Source: Diprion similis (lineage: Eukaryota; Arthropoda; Insecta; Hymenoptera; Diprionidae). From it: 64,000 nt of DNA. The notes beneath the pieces were generated by a model. The model had not been told where the DNA came from. It saw only the letters and a list, made by a program, of their open reading frames with translations, and ran no database searches. Below are positions 46,645-57,368 of this stretch, piece after piece. How positions within the stretch are numbered: the first letter of the stretch is position 1; every line of letters begins with the position of its first letter. A program made the translations under genes and the position numbers. The stretch lies in assembly GCF_021155765.1 (NCBI RefSeq), contig NC_060113.1, forward strand, positions 4,479,001 to 4,543,000. Reading direction: 5' to 3'.

Positions 46645-47877
46645 ATGCAATGTCTGTACTTATCGCGTTTCTACTGTTTTAGTAATATTGCGGCTACGGG
46701 GAATAATGCCAGGAAACCGGAAGCGAATGGCGAACAGGGTCAGACGGTCGACGACGAGGGCTGGGAAACAGCTACAGGTAATAAAATAATAAACCTACGA
46801 TCTACGATATCTGAGGAGAATCGTTTCGAAGCGATGAAATCAGGTGCGAATCATTACGACGCAGCAGCGGTATTGCATCCCCGATTAGGGATGGAAAAGA
46901 ATTGCGAAATGTCGGATAAGATCAAGAATAATCTTACGACGAGGTCGGAGGGTAAGATGAAGGTTGCGGGTGGAGGAGGTCGGGGAAAAACGGTGCAGAA
47001 AGTACGATTAAAGAATGCGTTAAGTTTGCCGAACGATTTTAAAACTCTGAAAACACCATCGAAGAAGAACATCCCGAAATACACGATACTTCGACGCAGT
47101 CCCGGTCAAATTATCGACGTGAAAAATGTCATCCATTTGCTTGCAGACTCCCCGAAGATGTTAAACGAGGATAAAAACTATCGGAAAGATGAGGAGGAGG
47201 AGGAGGATGAGGATGATGATGATGATGATGATGAGGAGGAAGAGGAGATGAAAAAATCTAATACCGAATTGCAGAATTCTGCAAACTTTCTCAAACTTCC
47301 GGATTTTGAAGTGGCGAAAAAGCAGAGCTTGGCGAGAGCCAAGTCGAATCCGACGTGCTGTAGCGACGGAGCGAAGAGTTTAATTCAGGAGAAATTTGAC
47401 TATTCGAATAACGCGTGGACGGTGGCGGGAAAAAAGTTTGTTAAAACGCCAGGATCGACGCCATCGGCAAGTCCGAAGGCGAAGAGATCGCCCGCGAAAA
47501 AGCAGCAGCACGCCAGGCAAAAAGCTTGCTGCAGCGAATTTTCATCGAGTCCGAATTTTACGGGGACCGAAAAGCTCGACAAGTTTGACAAAGTTCAGCA
47601 AGATAAGCCTGATGATTCGGTTAACGACGAGAGGAATAATTTGGAGAAAATTTCCAACGACGTGACAACGGATAACAATCAAAATTTTAGACGGAGGGAT
47701 CGCTTCGCCGCATCCAATTCGGAATGCGATAAAGTCGAGTTGAAAAAACCGTCGATAAAATTATTAAGAAACGGCCGGAAACGGTCGGAGAATAATGTCT
47801 CGACAAAAAGTATGCTTATTCGAATCGCTCAGATAGTCTTCGTCCTCCTTCTCATCTACGTTATTATCAAATTCTGA
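46645..47877 (+). CDS. Unrecognised tail-anchored lysine-rich/acidic protein (large 3' exon)
   Basis: An open frame of 410 codons with strong coding character (GC richer than its surroundings, no low-complexity DNA except one run). Either it starts at the ATG at 46645, or a splice acceptor (ctgttttag, exon from 46683, entering with one base of a codon) joins it to upstream exons. Residues are hydrophilic and probably disordered: DDEGWETATGNK near the start, glycine-rich VAGGGGRGK, an uninterrupted acidic run of about 20 D/E near residues 182-202, SPKAKRSPAKKQQ basic patch, NAWTVAGKKFVKTPGS. The last 20 residues form one hydrophobic helix (RIAQIVFVLLLIYVIIKF) right before TGA, so a C-terminal tail anchor with the bulk in cytosol or nucleoplasm is the best reading. 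I know no family match. ER or nuclear-envelope location is inference. Confidence 0.6.
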   Translation: MQCLYLSRFYCFSNIAATGNNARKPEANGEQGQTVDDEGWETATGNKIINLRSTISEENRFEAMKSGANHYDAAAVLHPRLGMEKNCEMSDKIKNNLTTRSEGKMKVAGGGGRGKTVQKVRLKNALSLPNDFKTLKTPSKKNIPKYTILRRSPGQIIDVKNVIHLLADSPKMLNEDKNYRKDEEEEEDEDDDDDDDEEEEEMKKSNTELQNSANFLKLPDFEVAKKQSLARAKSNPTCCSDGAKSLIQEKFDYSNNAWTVAGKKFVKTPGSTPSASPKAKRSPAKKQQHARQKACCSEFSSSPNFTGTEKLDKFDKVQQDKPDDSVNDERNNLEKISNDVTTDNNQNFRRRDRFAASNSECDKVELKKPSIKLLRNGRKRSENNVSTKSMLIRIAQIVFVLLLIYVIIKF

Positions 47878-48095
47878 AAACGAACGCACCTTTTAATATA
47901 GCGTGCATTCACCCTCTTTAATTATGCAATGCATATGCACTGGATTAAGAAATCGTTTCAAGAGGTATCGCTAGTTTATCTCATCGTCGATCAACAGTCC
48001 GTCGCTATACACGGACAAATATTTTTCTTTTTTTCTTTCTTATTATTTTTCTCTTTCATTTTTATTCCTCAAATTTTTTAACACTTTTAGCTCTA

Positions 48096-48128
<33 letters not shown>

Positions 48129-51067
48129 AGTAAACTTACGATAAACTCGACGACAAGTTTGATAAGGTATACGAGTATACATAATTCATTGATAATATTT
48201 TTTAGTGTGCTGTTTTAATTTTTTCTCTCTTCTTTATTTAACGGTTCTTCCATTTTTCCTCTTAATTTATGTAGACAAAATGACTTCTCGTTTTAATACA
48301 TCGAAACTTATTATGCTCTGTACACGTCGCGTCAAATTTCTTATGCATACATATATATCTATACTCGACGTTTATTTAGCATCATTTTTAAGATTCGATA
48401 TATATAAATATATACGCACACGGTACATGACGACGAACGTTATTGTATGATCAACGTTTTTTTTTCTTTCAATCATTACAAATATGTAACGCGTACATAA
48501 ATTACAGTGTAAAATCATGGAGAAATATTGCAGAAAATATTTTATACACGTGTGTATAAGATTATAAGCTTACCTACATATGTTGTATAAGCTTTAAGTC
48601 TAAAGCGATAATTATTTATTTTTAACCGTTTGGAAGACTGTTTTTTCTTTCCTTTTGGAAAAAGGAATTTTTCACATATTTGAAACGAGGTGATATACGT
48701 ATATGTATACAATTGATAGAATTTTAAGCTCTACCGTAAGCACATTCCGTATAGATGCGATATTCGAATGGATAACTTTTGGGGAAAAAAAGGAATGTAT
48801 ATTTGACTTATCTATCTTAAATATGCATTGCAGTGATAGAAGTTGTGAATAACGCGTTTGTTCACTAGTATTAGTTTTGTTATTTTCAATTAATTGCATC
48901 GTTTGAACACGGCCTGTTTACATTTTATGCTCTATACGTATATTTATATATACATATATGTATATGTATGATCAGAGATTATGAAGCAATTGCAGGACAT
49001 CACTTTGATAATCTATTCTTCAGGCAAAGGAATATCAATTTTGTTTTTAAAATTATTTTTTGCCTTTCTCTACTTATTTATTTATTTATTTTTTAATTCT
49101 AAATTCTGAATTTTGGTGCGATTATAAAATTTTTATTCTTTAAACGGTTTATAGTCTGTACAAATTTTAAATCAGCAAAATAGTGCTTAAAGATGTACAA
49201 ATTTTTATTTTCGATTTTCTTTCGCTTTATCGATAATATTGTTGATATTGTGCTCATTTTTCAGGTTGTTTGCTATAAGGTTGTTGAATTTTTTATTTAA
49301 ACGATCCTGAATAAGAGCAACGGAAATCACGTCTTTTTACTACTATTCCCTAAAGTTAATTACAATACTCCGTTATTCATGTAATATAATATGTACGCGT
49401 TTTTTTTTTTTCAACTTTCACGCATCGTCCGAACAATAACCGGCCTTTCTAATCGCTTGAAAATTATTTTTGGCCACTGATTCACACGTTTAATGAAAAA
49501 ATTTCCGAAAACATTTGCCCAACGAATTGATAAGTAAAATCGAAAATAAAAAGACTATACATTCTTAGGCCAAAAATATATTTCATATAAGATCTGATGA
49601 AGATTATATATACATATATAATAATCGATTGAAAACTATTAACGATTAGTAAATTGGCACAAATTTTTTGTTATAAATTTTAAGGATAAATTATATGTGA
49701 TATCATGGTTAGATCTGATTAGGTAAGATAATTTGAAGATATAAAGCGAGATGGAAATACATTCACTTGCAAGGGTTTGTGGTATAAAAAAAAAAAAAAA
49801 AAATATTTATTTAATCGTAAGAGATATGAGCGGGAAAGGGTGGTGATTGTATACATTACGTGATTAACTTAGTAATAATTGTATACATTTATTTATACCG
49901 CATATACATATATATATATTATATTTTTTTGGCATAAACGTACACGCATATTTATTTAAAAACCTTCTTAAAAACGTCAACTACACAAGTATATCTACCT
50001 ACGAATGTAGAAAAACTAAAAAAGAAAAAAAAAAAAAACTTTTGTGCACATTGTAAAAGTCGACGCGTATATTATGCATTCATTGAAATCAATTATTCAA
50101 ATCGGCAACTAATAAATTTCACGGGTTATGACGTTGCGCATAAACCAACATCTCCTTATTTGCGTAGGTAAACGACGCCGGAACCGGAAGGGGGCGCCAA
50201 ATTCAGCTGGAAACTCAGGTTCACCCGCAGAGATCCGGAAAAAACCCTTCGCGGAATTGGAGAGATGGGGGTAGAGGAAGTTCGGAACAACTTGTCGTGT
50301 ACGTCGATCGCTTTTGAGCCTGCAAGTAATCTCCGTGATTTGACTGTATTTTTTTCAACTTTTTTTTTTTCTTTTTCACGTCTGGTGTAAAGTGGAGATC
50401 AACGTTTTGAAAATTCATTTCATTCCACTGCCAACTTCGTACTATTAGGCCTTAAACAATGTACAGAAAAGGGATTGTAATATTGTAATAATAATACTTG
50501 GGCATTTTTTTTTTTTATTGTATACAAAAATTATGAGGGTTCAAGTTGTAAGAACAACAAATTAATGCAAATCGTTATACGGAGAATGAGAAAATATAGA
50601 AGAGAAAAAATCGAAACTTTAACTAATTAAAGATTCTAAATTAGTTTTTACCTTTTATTATCCACACGTATTGCATTACATTAGTTTTTATAATTTTCAA
50701 AACAAATTATCCAAAGGTTAGGATGATTTTTAGTACAATAAAACAATTTTCATCAACTATGCGTAATGTTTACAGATATTTTTCACCTGCTCTCGATGAA
50801 CCCTGTGACTCTGCACCTACCATCCATCCTACAACCTTGGCTCTTTCCTTGCTCAAGATGCTCCATGATTATCACGACAATAATCCCATCTTGGATATTT
50901 TCCTCATCGTAATGTTGAGTATGCCGACAATCATTCCATCGGCAACTCATCCTTTATGTATATAGGTATAATAATATTATGTATCGATTCTGCTACATTT
51001 TTAAATCCAATTTGCACTGTGAATTTCTGTTATAGCGTCTTTAAGTACTATTTTGTCATACATATTA
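47878..51067. other. 3' region of the tail-anchored protein gene and intergenic DNA
   Basis: AT-rich with (TA)n at about 48092-48130 and long A/T runs. A candidate AATAAA is at 49545-49550, implying a long 3' UTR if used. A GC-richer patch at 50160-50290 and an 80-codon frame at 50723-50965 were inspected; neither has family similarity that I can recognise. Confidence 0.45.
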
Positions 51068-51673
51068 CTGTCGTCGTACGATTTAGCCGACTTATTGTTA
51101 GCCGGTGAAGACAATTAACTGAGCTTATTAGCTGAAGGTTAGTTGGCCAAACCTAAAAATGTACAAAATCGACCTTGCAATAGCAGAAATAAGTTTTATT
51201 ATATTTACTTTACAGAATTATTGTCATCCAATTATCCAATATGCCTAAAAAGTTGATCAATCAATAATAATCAGCTTAGCTAAGAATAAAAATTAACGTC
51301 CGTTAAATCGTGACGCTTGTTTGGGTCAACTTTTCAAAGTCACTTACTAAGCTCCGCATATTTTCGAATAATTTAATACGAATTATTTCCCAACTGTGGT
51401 TAGTATATTATTCAATAGTATTAAAATTGGATTCGTTAAAAACCTTTCTAATTGTAAATGACAAACGTTTGTTTATGTAGTATTTTAGATAGAACTTCGA
51501 ACCCAGAAACTGATAAATTCATTTGCTTGTTGATTTTCTCGGTTAAAATTAGCTGATTATTTATGTTGACCGGTCTAGCCGGTTAACCGTTTAACTATTT
51601 TGCTAAACTTCTAACTAACTTTCAGCTAATTTTACCAAAGTCAACTATCTTGGCCGTCTAAATCGTACAGCAC
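51068..51673. mobile_element. Probable TIR element with TA flanks, about 606 bp
   Basis: Left end TA|CTGTCGTCGTACGATTTAG, right end on the other strand TA|GTGCTGTACGATTTAG. Inverted similarity extends inward in the TTAGCTGAAGGTTAGTTGG / its complement region near 51130-51155 and 51610-51640. The interior is AT-rich and rich in TAGC/GCTA motifs. No coding. Confidence 0.5.
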
Positions 51674-51955
51674 TACGTACCACCATACCTATGTTGTCTG
51701 ATAAGCCGCGTATTTATACAAGTTAATTCAAGACATCCAGAGGTGACACAACTGCTTCTTGTTTACTATCAAAGCCGTACTGACATCGCCGTCTTATTTC
51801 AGTCCGCGATAGTCTGCCGTCGTCTGTCGATCGGGAGGTACAGTTGTGGTCTTACTCGGAATTTATGTGTACAGAATTGATTTTCGGTGTCGTAAAGTTA
51901 AACCGATCGATTTTACCTCGAATGTGGACCAGAAGCTTTCAGCTGTGATGCTATC

Positions 51956-54796
51956 ATGGTACGAATTGCTTTTATTTCGTTTTTTGCATACACGTTATTC
52001 GTAATTTTACATTGTTCGGATGGCCAGCTGGAGTGAAATCGGTTGTTAACAATTTTTCAAAACTCTATATCCCGTCTGCATCAGGCTTTGTCCAGAGTAG
52101 TGCAAGGTATCCAAGCTATTCTCCATCACGTTTATCGATTCGTCTTGGACAATATAATCCATCGCATATTCAACGCGTGTAAACTCGTGTGCAGAATCGA
52201 TATCCATAACATATACAACAATGTATAATAAATGAGTTGAGTTAATTTATTCCACTAGGAAATCAATTAAAACCGAGCTGTTATTCACTCTCATAAATAT
52301 ATTAGGTAGGTATGAAAGTAATCGGTGACTTTAACTGTAGCCTTTGATTAGCTCCTTGTTTTTCCTGAGTTTGTAAATTTTAATAAGTCGAATCACGTCA
52401 CGTATCATACGGTTTCAAGTTGTGTATGAAATGAAAAATGGATAAAACATCGCCAAGTAATTTGCAGAAGTGAAGACAGCCTACGCGATTCAAGATCATC
52501 AAGGGCTTGTGTGTAAGCTGGTTTTGTTTTGCTTGCTCGAAAGCGGGTCATATTGGATTAGTCAGGAATTTAAATTCATCGAATTCACAACTTCGTCGGG
52601 GGCGAGGGAGGCTAGTACTAGACGACGACTAATGCCGATGCAGTACGGAGCTAGGCAAGCGTCTATCTAATTACACGTACAAGCCAACCGCTGCAAGCCT
52701 CATTCGGAGGACGCGTGTTTGTGCCTCCGATGTTTATTTTGTTGTCTTTATAATTCGACATGCTGCCGATGCTGCCGATGCTGCTGATGCTGATGCTGCT
52801 GCTTTCGTGCCGTTGACTCGATGCCCTTCGCAATATGCGATCGGATCGGATCGGATCGGATCATTTGGGAGAAGCGGGTTTTGGTCTGGCCGTGAGTCAG
52901 TCCTTGAACTTCCCGTTTTCACACTGCAGGTTCTAATTCTAGAGACAAAATAAAATGCTAATATTCATATCGAATTTTGAAATAGAAATTCAGATTCGTT
53001 ATTAACGATTTAGAAGCCCTCGGGTACCGTGTTACGAGAAAATGTTAGAATTTTTTGTTACTTCGAACTACTATAATTGATCCAAAATTTTTTTTTCAGT
53101 TTATCGAATACGCCGAATTTGAATTTCAAAATTTTGCGGTACTGAATTTCATTCGAATCCCTTAACTCGTTCTCAAGTTTTTATCATTATTATTTTATTT
53201 TTTGGAATTTTATTGTTTAAATAATTCAACAAGTACCGATCGTCGGATAAAAAAATTATCACATACGTACATAAAAACGCACAGGTAAAAGTATATCTGA
53301 AATTGATTCGAGGAGACATCTATTGAAAACTCAACTTTTCATTTTTTATTTCTGAAAACAGAGAAACGAGAATTTAAAAATAACGTAAGAAAAATGCGCT
53401 GCGGTGGAAAAATTCTGTTGATATGTGTTTAACGAGATGTTCCTTATTTTGAAACTTTTTGAAGTTTGTCCGGGACGTCTCCCCAAATTCATTCCAAATG
53501 AATAAATAGAAATCCCCTCAAAAAGTACAGGTAAAGTACTCTCACAAGCCTAGATCTGTGAAGTTCGCCATTTCAAATGTACACATTCTTATTTAACTTT
53601 CAGTACACGCGTATTCGATCGTGGGACTAACTATTTTCCAGAAATCTCCAAGCGTAAGAAATCAACAAGAGTTGATAAAAATATATCAAATTCATATATT
53701 GTTAATATCAAACTAACAAAAAACTCAAATCCAATTTTTATTCAATATTGTAATCCAAGCTCGCTGATTTCTCACAGTCACAGATTTTTTGCAAACAATT
53801 GGTCATGCGATGAAATATACATCTATCAAAACTTTATTAAAAACGTGTGTATTTTAAATGGCGAAAATAGAAACCGATGCTCTGAAGGAGATTTTTATTC
53901 ATCTATTTGCAGAAACCAATCTGGGAGGTGGCCAAGTCAAAATTCGAAAAAGTCCAAACTAAAACCACCCGAATGTATAATATTAACATATAAATTGGTG
54001 TCAATTCTCTGGTTAAAAAAAATTGTCTTAATAAAATCTGTGACATCGGTCAATTTTTGTCGATTTTGGTAAATTCTAGCACCGCAATTTTTTACTACGT
54101 AGAATCGCCTCTTGCCTTTCACGCTCACACCACCTTAAGGGTGCCCGCAATTTTCCTTGAAGTTTATCGAATATACAATCCCTATTACAAAAAAAAAGAA
54201 AGAAATTTATATGAATATACAAACCCCATTACTGTACATTTTTTTTTTGATCTTCCCGTTTCCCCCCTGCTACTTCCGCTACTTCTGGATCAATATCTCA
54301 CGACAGTAAAGGTCATAAAACTATAAATTAAGGAGCTGGTAGTACGAAAACTGGGCTTCTAGCGGTTTTTGTTAATTTAAAATTTAATTTAGATAATAAT
54401 ATTAATTTCGAAAATAGCGACGATTTTATCGGAATTATTTTTCGACATATGGGACATGATTTCTTATTCAAAAACATGGGCTAGAATCTGACTCGCGCGG
54501 GTCTCCTTAAATCCAACGACATTTGCATCCGTGCTTGAACGGCGTTTGCATGCAACTGTTGAGCATTGCTCGGCGAAAATCGCGATCTTTGGTATTTTTC
54601 TTATACCTCGGATCGTTGCCTCGAGCGTCGAAGTCTCCGCCGCCGCCGCGTCCGGGACGTGTGCAGCAAGTATTTGCTCTACAAGACCTGCCCTCGTTCG
54701 AACTATTGGAAACACGCTCTGCCCGGCCTCTGCCTATTGATAAATGAATATTCAACGCACAGTAATTCACCGCTAGATTCTGGACTTGTCGAGTAT

Positions 54797-54847
<51 letters not shown>

Positions 54848-55866
54848 CCAGAGTGAGATCGGTTGTTCGGTCTGTTGCACATACCGCGAGCCGGACGCTC
54901 TTATAACGTGTATAATATCTTTACTCGGGAATTAGTGCATTTCATTTTAATAAATTTTTATGTATTACGAATATATGTATCATATATCAGGATGTTTCGG
55001 AACAAAAGAATTTGTAATTCTCCCCCGTTGCACCCCCTGAAAAGTTTCTTTAGGTCGTAAGAAAGATTCTGTAAAAAAAATGAGCTTTCTACTTTGTTTG
55101 GAAGATCGAGCTCATTTGATTATTCACTTTTATTTCACATTTTTTTTTTTTTTTAATTTCTCAAGAAACACGATGTAGCAATTCAATCAATATTATCTCC
55201 TTCCTGACATTTATACTCAAACCAAAGATCACGATCCATAACATAACGATTCGATATATACATCAACCTGGAATCTTATTCTCATAAATTAAAACTTCGT
55301 ATTAAATTATAACTGTTTTATGAGATTTAATTAATAACAAAAAGATCGTCAGATACAAGTCTCAAATATAAACTGGAGACTTGATATTACAAGCGTGGGT
55401 CTTTTTGTAACGATAAAAAAAACAAACAAGTTTTCTCAAGTTTTTCCTCACTTCAGCTTCAGTGGTAAATCCCATAAATTATTCAACCATGACGGAACGC
55501 TTTTTCAGTGTGAATACGTGTATCGCACGTGAGGCTGGAGGGGGGGGGGGGGGGGGGGGTGTCTGATTCCATGATCGGAATTCACTAATTGTAAGTGAAC
55601 GTCGTTCGGTTTGGTTGATTAATATTTTTCTCGATAACCCGGCGTTAACTTGCCTCTTAATATTTTAGATCAATGCTCGTGCTGTGGTGAAATCTGCAGA
55701 GGAAGAAAACCCGTCGATCTACAGTCAGTCCAGGATGCTGCCAGCCGCCTTTGCCCGGGAAGATGGTCGCGAGTTACTTGCCGATGGCGATAATACCAGC
55801 ACCCCTCTCAGAGCTGGCGTCGTCAGGCTGCCCAGAATGCGTCTTCTGGACAAGCACTTCAAAGTG
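51956..55866 (+). CDS. Possible secreted peptide precursor (5' exons), unidentified
   Basis: Inferred two-exon 5' part of a gene that would continue right of 55866. Exon 1 51956-52000 codes MVRIAFISFFAYTLF (donor TTC|GTAATT, a moderate match). Exon 2 55669-55866 (acceptor atattttag, donor GTGAGT) adds INARAVVKSAEEENPS and 50 more residues ending RMRLLDKHFKV, phase 0 at both ends. The join makes a textbook signal peptide: basic n-region, hydrophobic core, cleavage expected after INARA. The pro-region is hydrophilic and acidic with paired and single basic residues, as in neuropeptide or hormone precursors, but no known mature peptide is visible. A later exon may begin at 63961, after the acceptor tccaacag. 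Alternatives: exon 2 starts from a bare ATG (ATG|GTACGA), or it belongs to another gene. Confidence 0.4.
52761..52862. repeat. Microsatellites: GCTGCCGAT/GCT run and GATCG run
   Basis: 52761-52803 is an imperfect trinucleotide array of GCT, GAT and GCC units. 52839-52862 is a pentanucleotide array of about five GATCG units. Both lie in the inferred 3.7-kb intron of the secreted-peptide candidate. Confidence 0.8.
52915..53390 (+). repeat. Interspersed repeat, copy C
   Basis: Begins CACACTGCAGGTTCTAATTC, preceded like copy A by CTTCCCGTTTT, and follows copies A and B through AGATTCGTTATTAACGATTT, GAACTACTATAATTGATCCA and ATAATTCAACAAGTACCGATC. More diverged than A and B. Non-coding. Confidence 0.6.
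53449..53960. mobile_element. Diverged TIR element, about 510 bp
   Basis: Left end ACTTTTTGAAGTTTGTCC... and, on the other strand at the right, ACTTTTTCGAATTTTGAC...; then paired blocks CTCCC, AATGAATAAATAGAAATC versus GATGAATAAAAATC and TTCGCCATTT[C/A]AAATGTACAC in inverted order. Arms are about 130 bp at roughly 65-70% identity by eye, so an old copy. No coding. Confidence 0.55.
54796..54841. repeat. (CT)n microsatellite
   Basis: About 46 bp of uninterrupted CT dinucleotides inside the inferred intron between 52001 and 55668. Confidence 0.9.
55540..55559 (+). repeat. Poly-G tract (20 G)
   Basis: Twenty consecutive G on the plus strand about 110 bp upstream of the exon at 55669. Similar plus-strand tracts occur at 41326-41339 and 62298-62316. 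Confidence 0.9.
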
Positions 55867-56855
55867 GTGAGTGAATATTTCATCTTAAACATGCAGAACA
55901 TTCAGAAATTCTGAAAATGTTTGAAGATATAAGACAAATCAACAAATAGAAAAAAAACAAATTTTCCTTTTTCATTTTGTGGCCTTGATTTTATCCGTGA
56001 ATGTTGGTTTTTGAAAAAAAAACGAAAATTTTACGAATAAAATCATGATTATATTAGTTTCACTCTAATTTTTATCCTTTTGTCGTATTTTAAGGACGGG
56101 GGATGCTTTCTAATTATAATCATGATTTTCATCGTTATATCCTTCGTTCTCGAATACCGAAATTCACGTATAAAATCAGGGCAAAAACTATTTTCTATTG
56201 TTATTCTTAAACTGTGCAGTATTTGTTTGATAAACTTTGGGTATTAAAAAAAAAATGGTTTATTTTTCTAAATATGCATTTTCTTGAGTCTGATATTTAT
56301 ACACAATGTCGATAAAATAAATAACTGGAGCCAGTTTCGAAAAACTACGCTTACTGAAACCACTCGAGTACATATCAATGGCAACAAAACCATTGTTGAC
56401 CAGTGTGATTGTCGTGACGTCATGTTTTTTTGAAATTGCGTCGAGATGCGTTGGACATTTTTGGGATTTCCAAGGGCATTGCATTTCGGCGAATAACAGC
56501 AAGGCACATGCCGCATAGAAACCCCAACCCTGCCTCAACGAAATCCTGCAGAATTCCGTGTGATATGATGAAACAATTCTTCTAATCGCGATCGGCTGTT
56601 GAACTCTGCGATCGGAATTCGAAATAGTCGAAGACCTAGTCCGAGTAAACCGATCCTCGGAAATTAGCGAAAATAGATACGCCGCGTGCATCTGTTGTGT
56701 AGCAAAAGTATAATTATTACAATAACAATGATAATATGAATAATAATATATCAATAACAATAAATTAAATCTCACAGAGTGTTGTTTTATGATATACATT
56801 GAATGTTTAATACACATTTGTAGTTGGGTATGTATGTATGTTATGCCGGGAGAGG

Positions 56856-57368
56856 GTCGATTCTACATAAATCAGTTCGACAGAACGAATGTTCTACAAA
56901 CTCGTTTCTACATGAACATTTTTCTACAGAAAGGAACTTGAAATTCGCATCAGAAATTATCCTGCATGATTTATTCTACATGAGATTTGTTCTACAGAAT
57001 AGTTTTCTAGTTTCACACTGCATCCAACGCAGTACCCGTTCGATACAACACACATTCAACATATATATGTACATATAAATTCAAAGTAAATAATTTAAAT
57101 TAAATTAGATTAAATTAAATCAAAATGTACGAAATTGACGAATAAATGTACGCTTTTAATAATTCAAATATATTGTATAAAAAAATGTTCTTCAAAAAAA
57201 AAAAAAAAAAAAAAAATAATTTTCGTAGAACAATTCTTATGTAGAATAAATCACGCAGGATAATTTCTGATTCGAATTTCGTGTTTCTTTTTCTGTAGAA
57301 AAATATTCCTATAGAAACGAGTCTGTAAAACATTAGCTCTGTAGAACTGATTTATGAAAAATCGAACC
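56856..57368. mobile_element. Fold-back element rich in TTCTACA motifs, about 515 bp
   Basis: 56856-57003 and 57222-57368 are inverted copies of each other over about 148 bp: ATAAATCAGTTC[G/T]ACAGA, ACTCGTTTCTA, ATTTTTCTACAGAAA, ATCAGAAATTATCCTGC and GATTTATTCTACAT recur in the complementary arm. The TTCTACA motif recurs about every 20-25 bp within each arm. The loop is about 215 bp. No coding. Confidence 0.75.

Noticed and set aside
50723-50965. 80-codon plus-strand frame with a hydrophobic C-terminal half
   Set aside because: Some coding-like appearance, but no family match, weak start context and no splice partner.
52468-52512. Possible 45-nt exon (acceptor aatttgcag, donor GTAAGC) after the signal-peptide exon
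   Set aside because: If joined through the GTGAAA donor at 52032 it gives a short acidic peptide, but continuing to the 55669 exon brings a stop at once. The direct 52000-55669 join is better.
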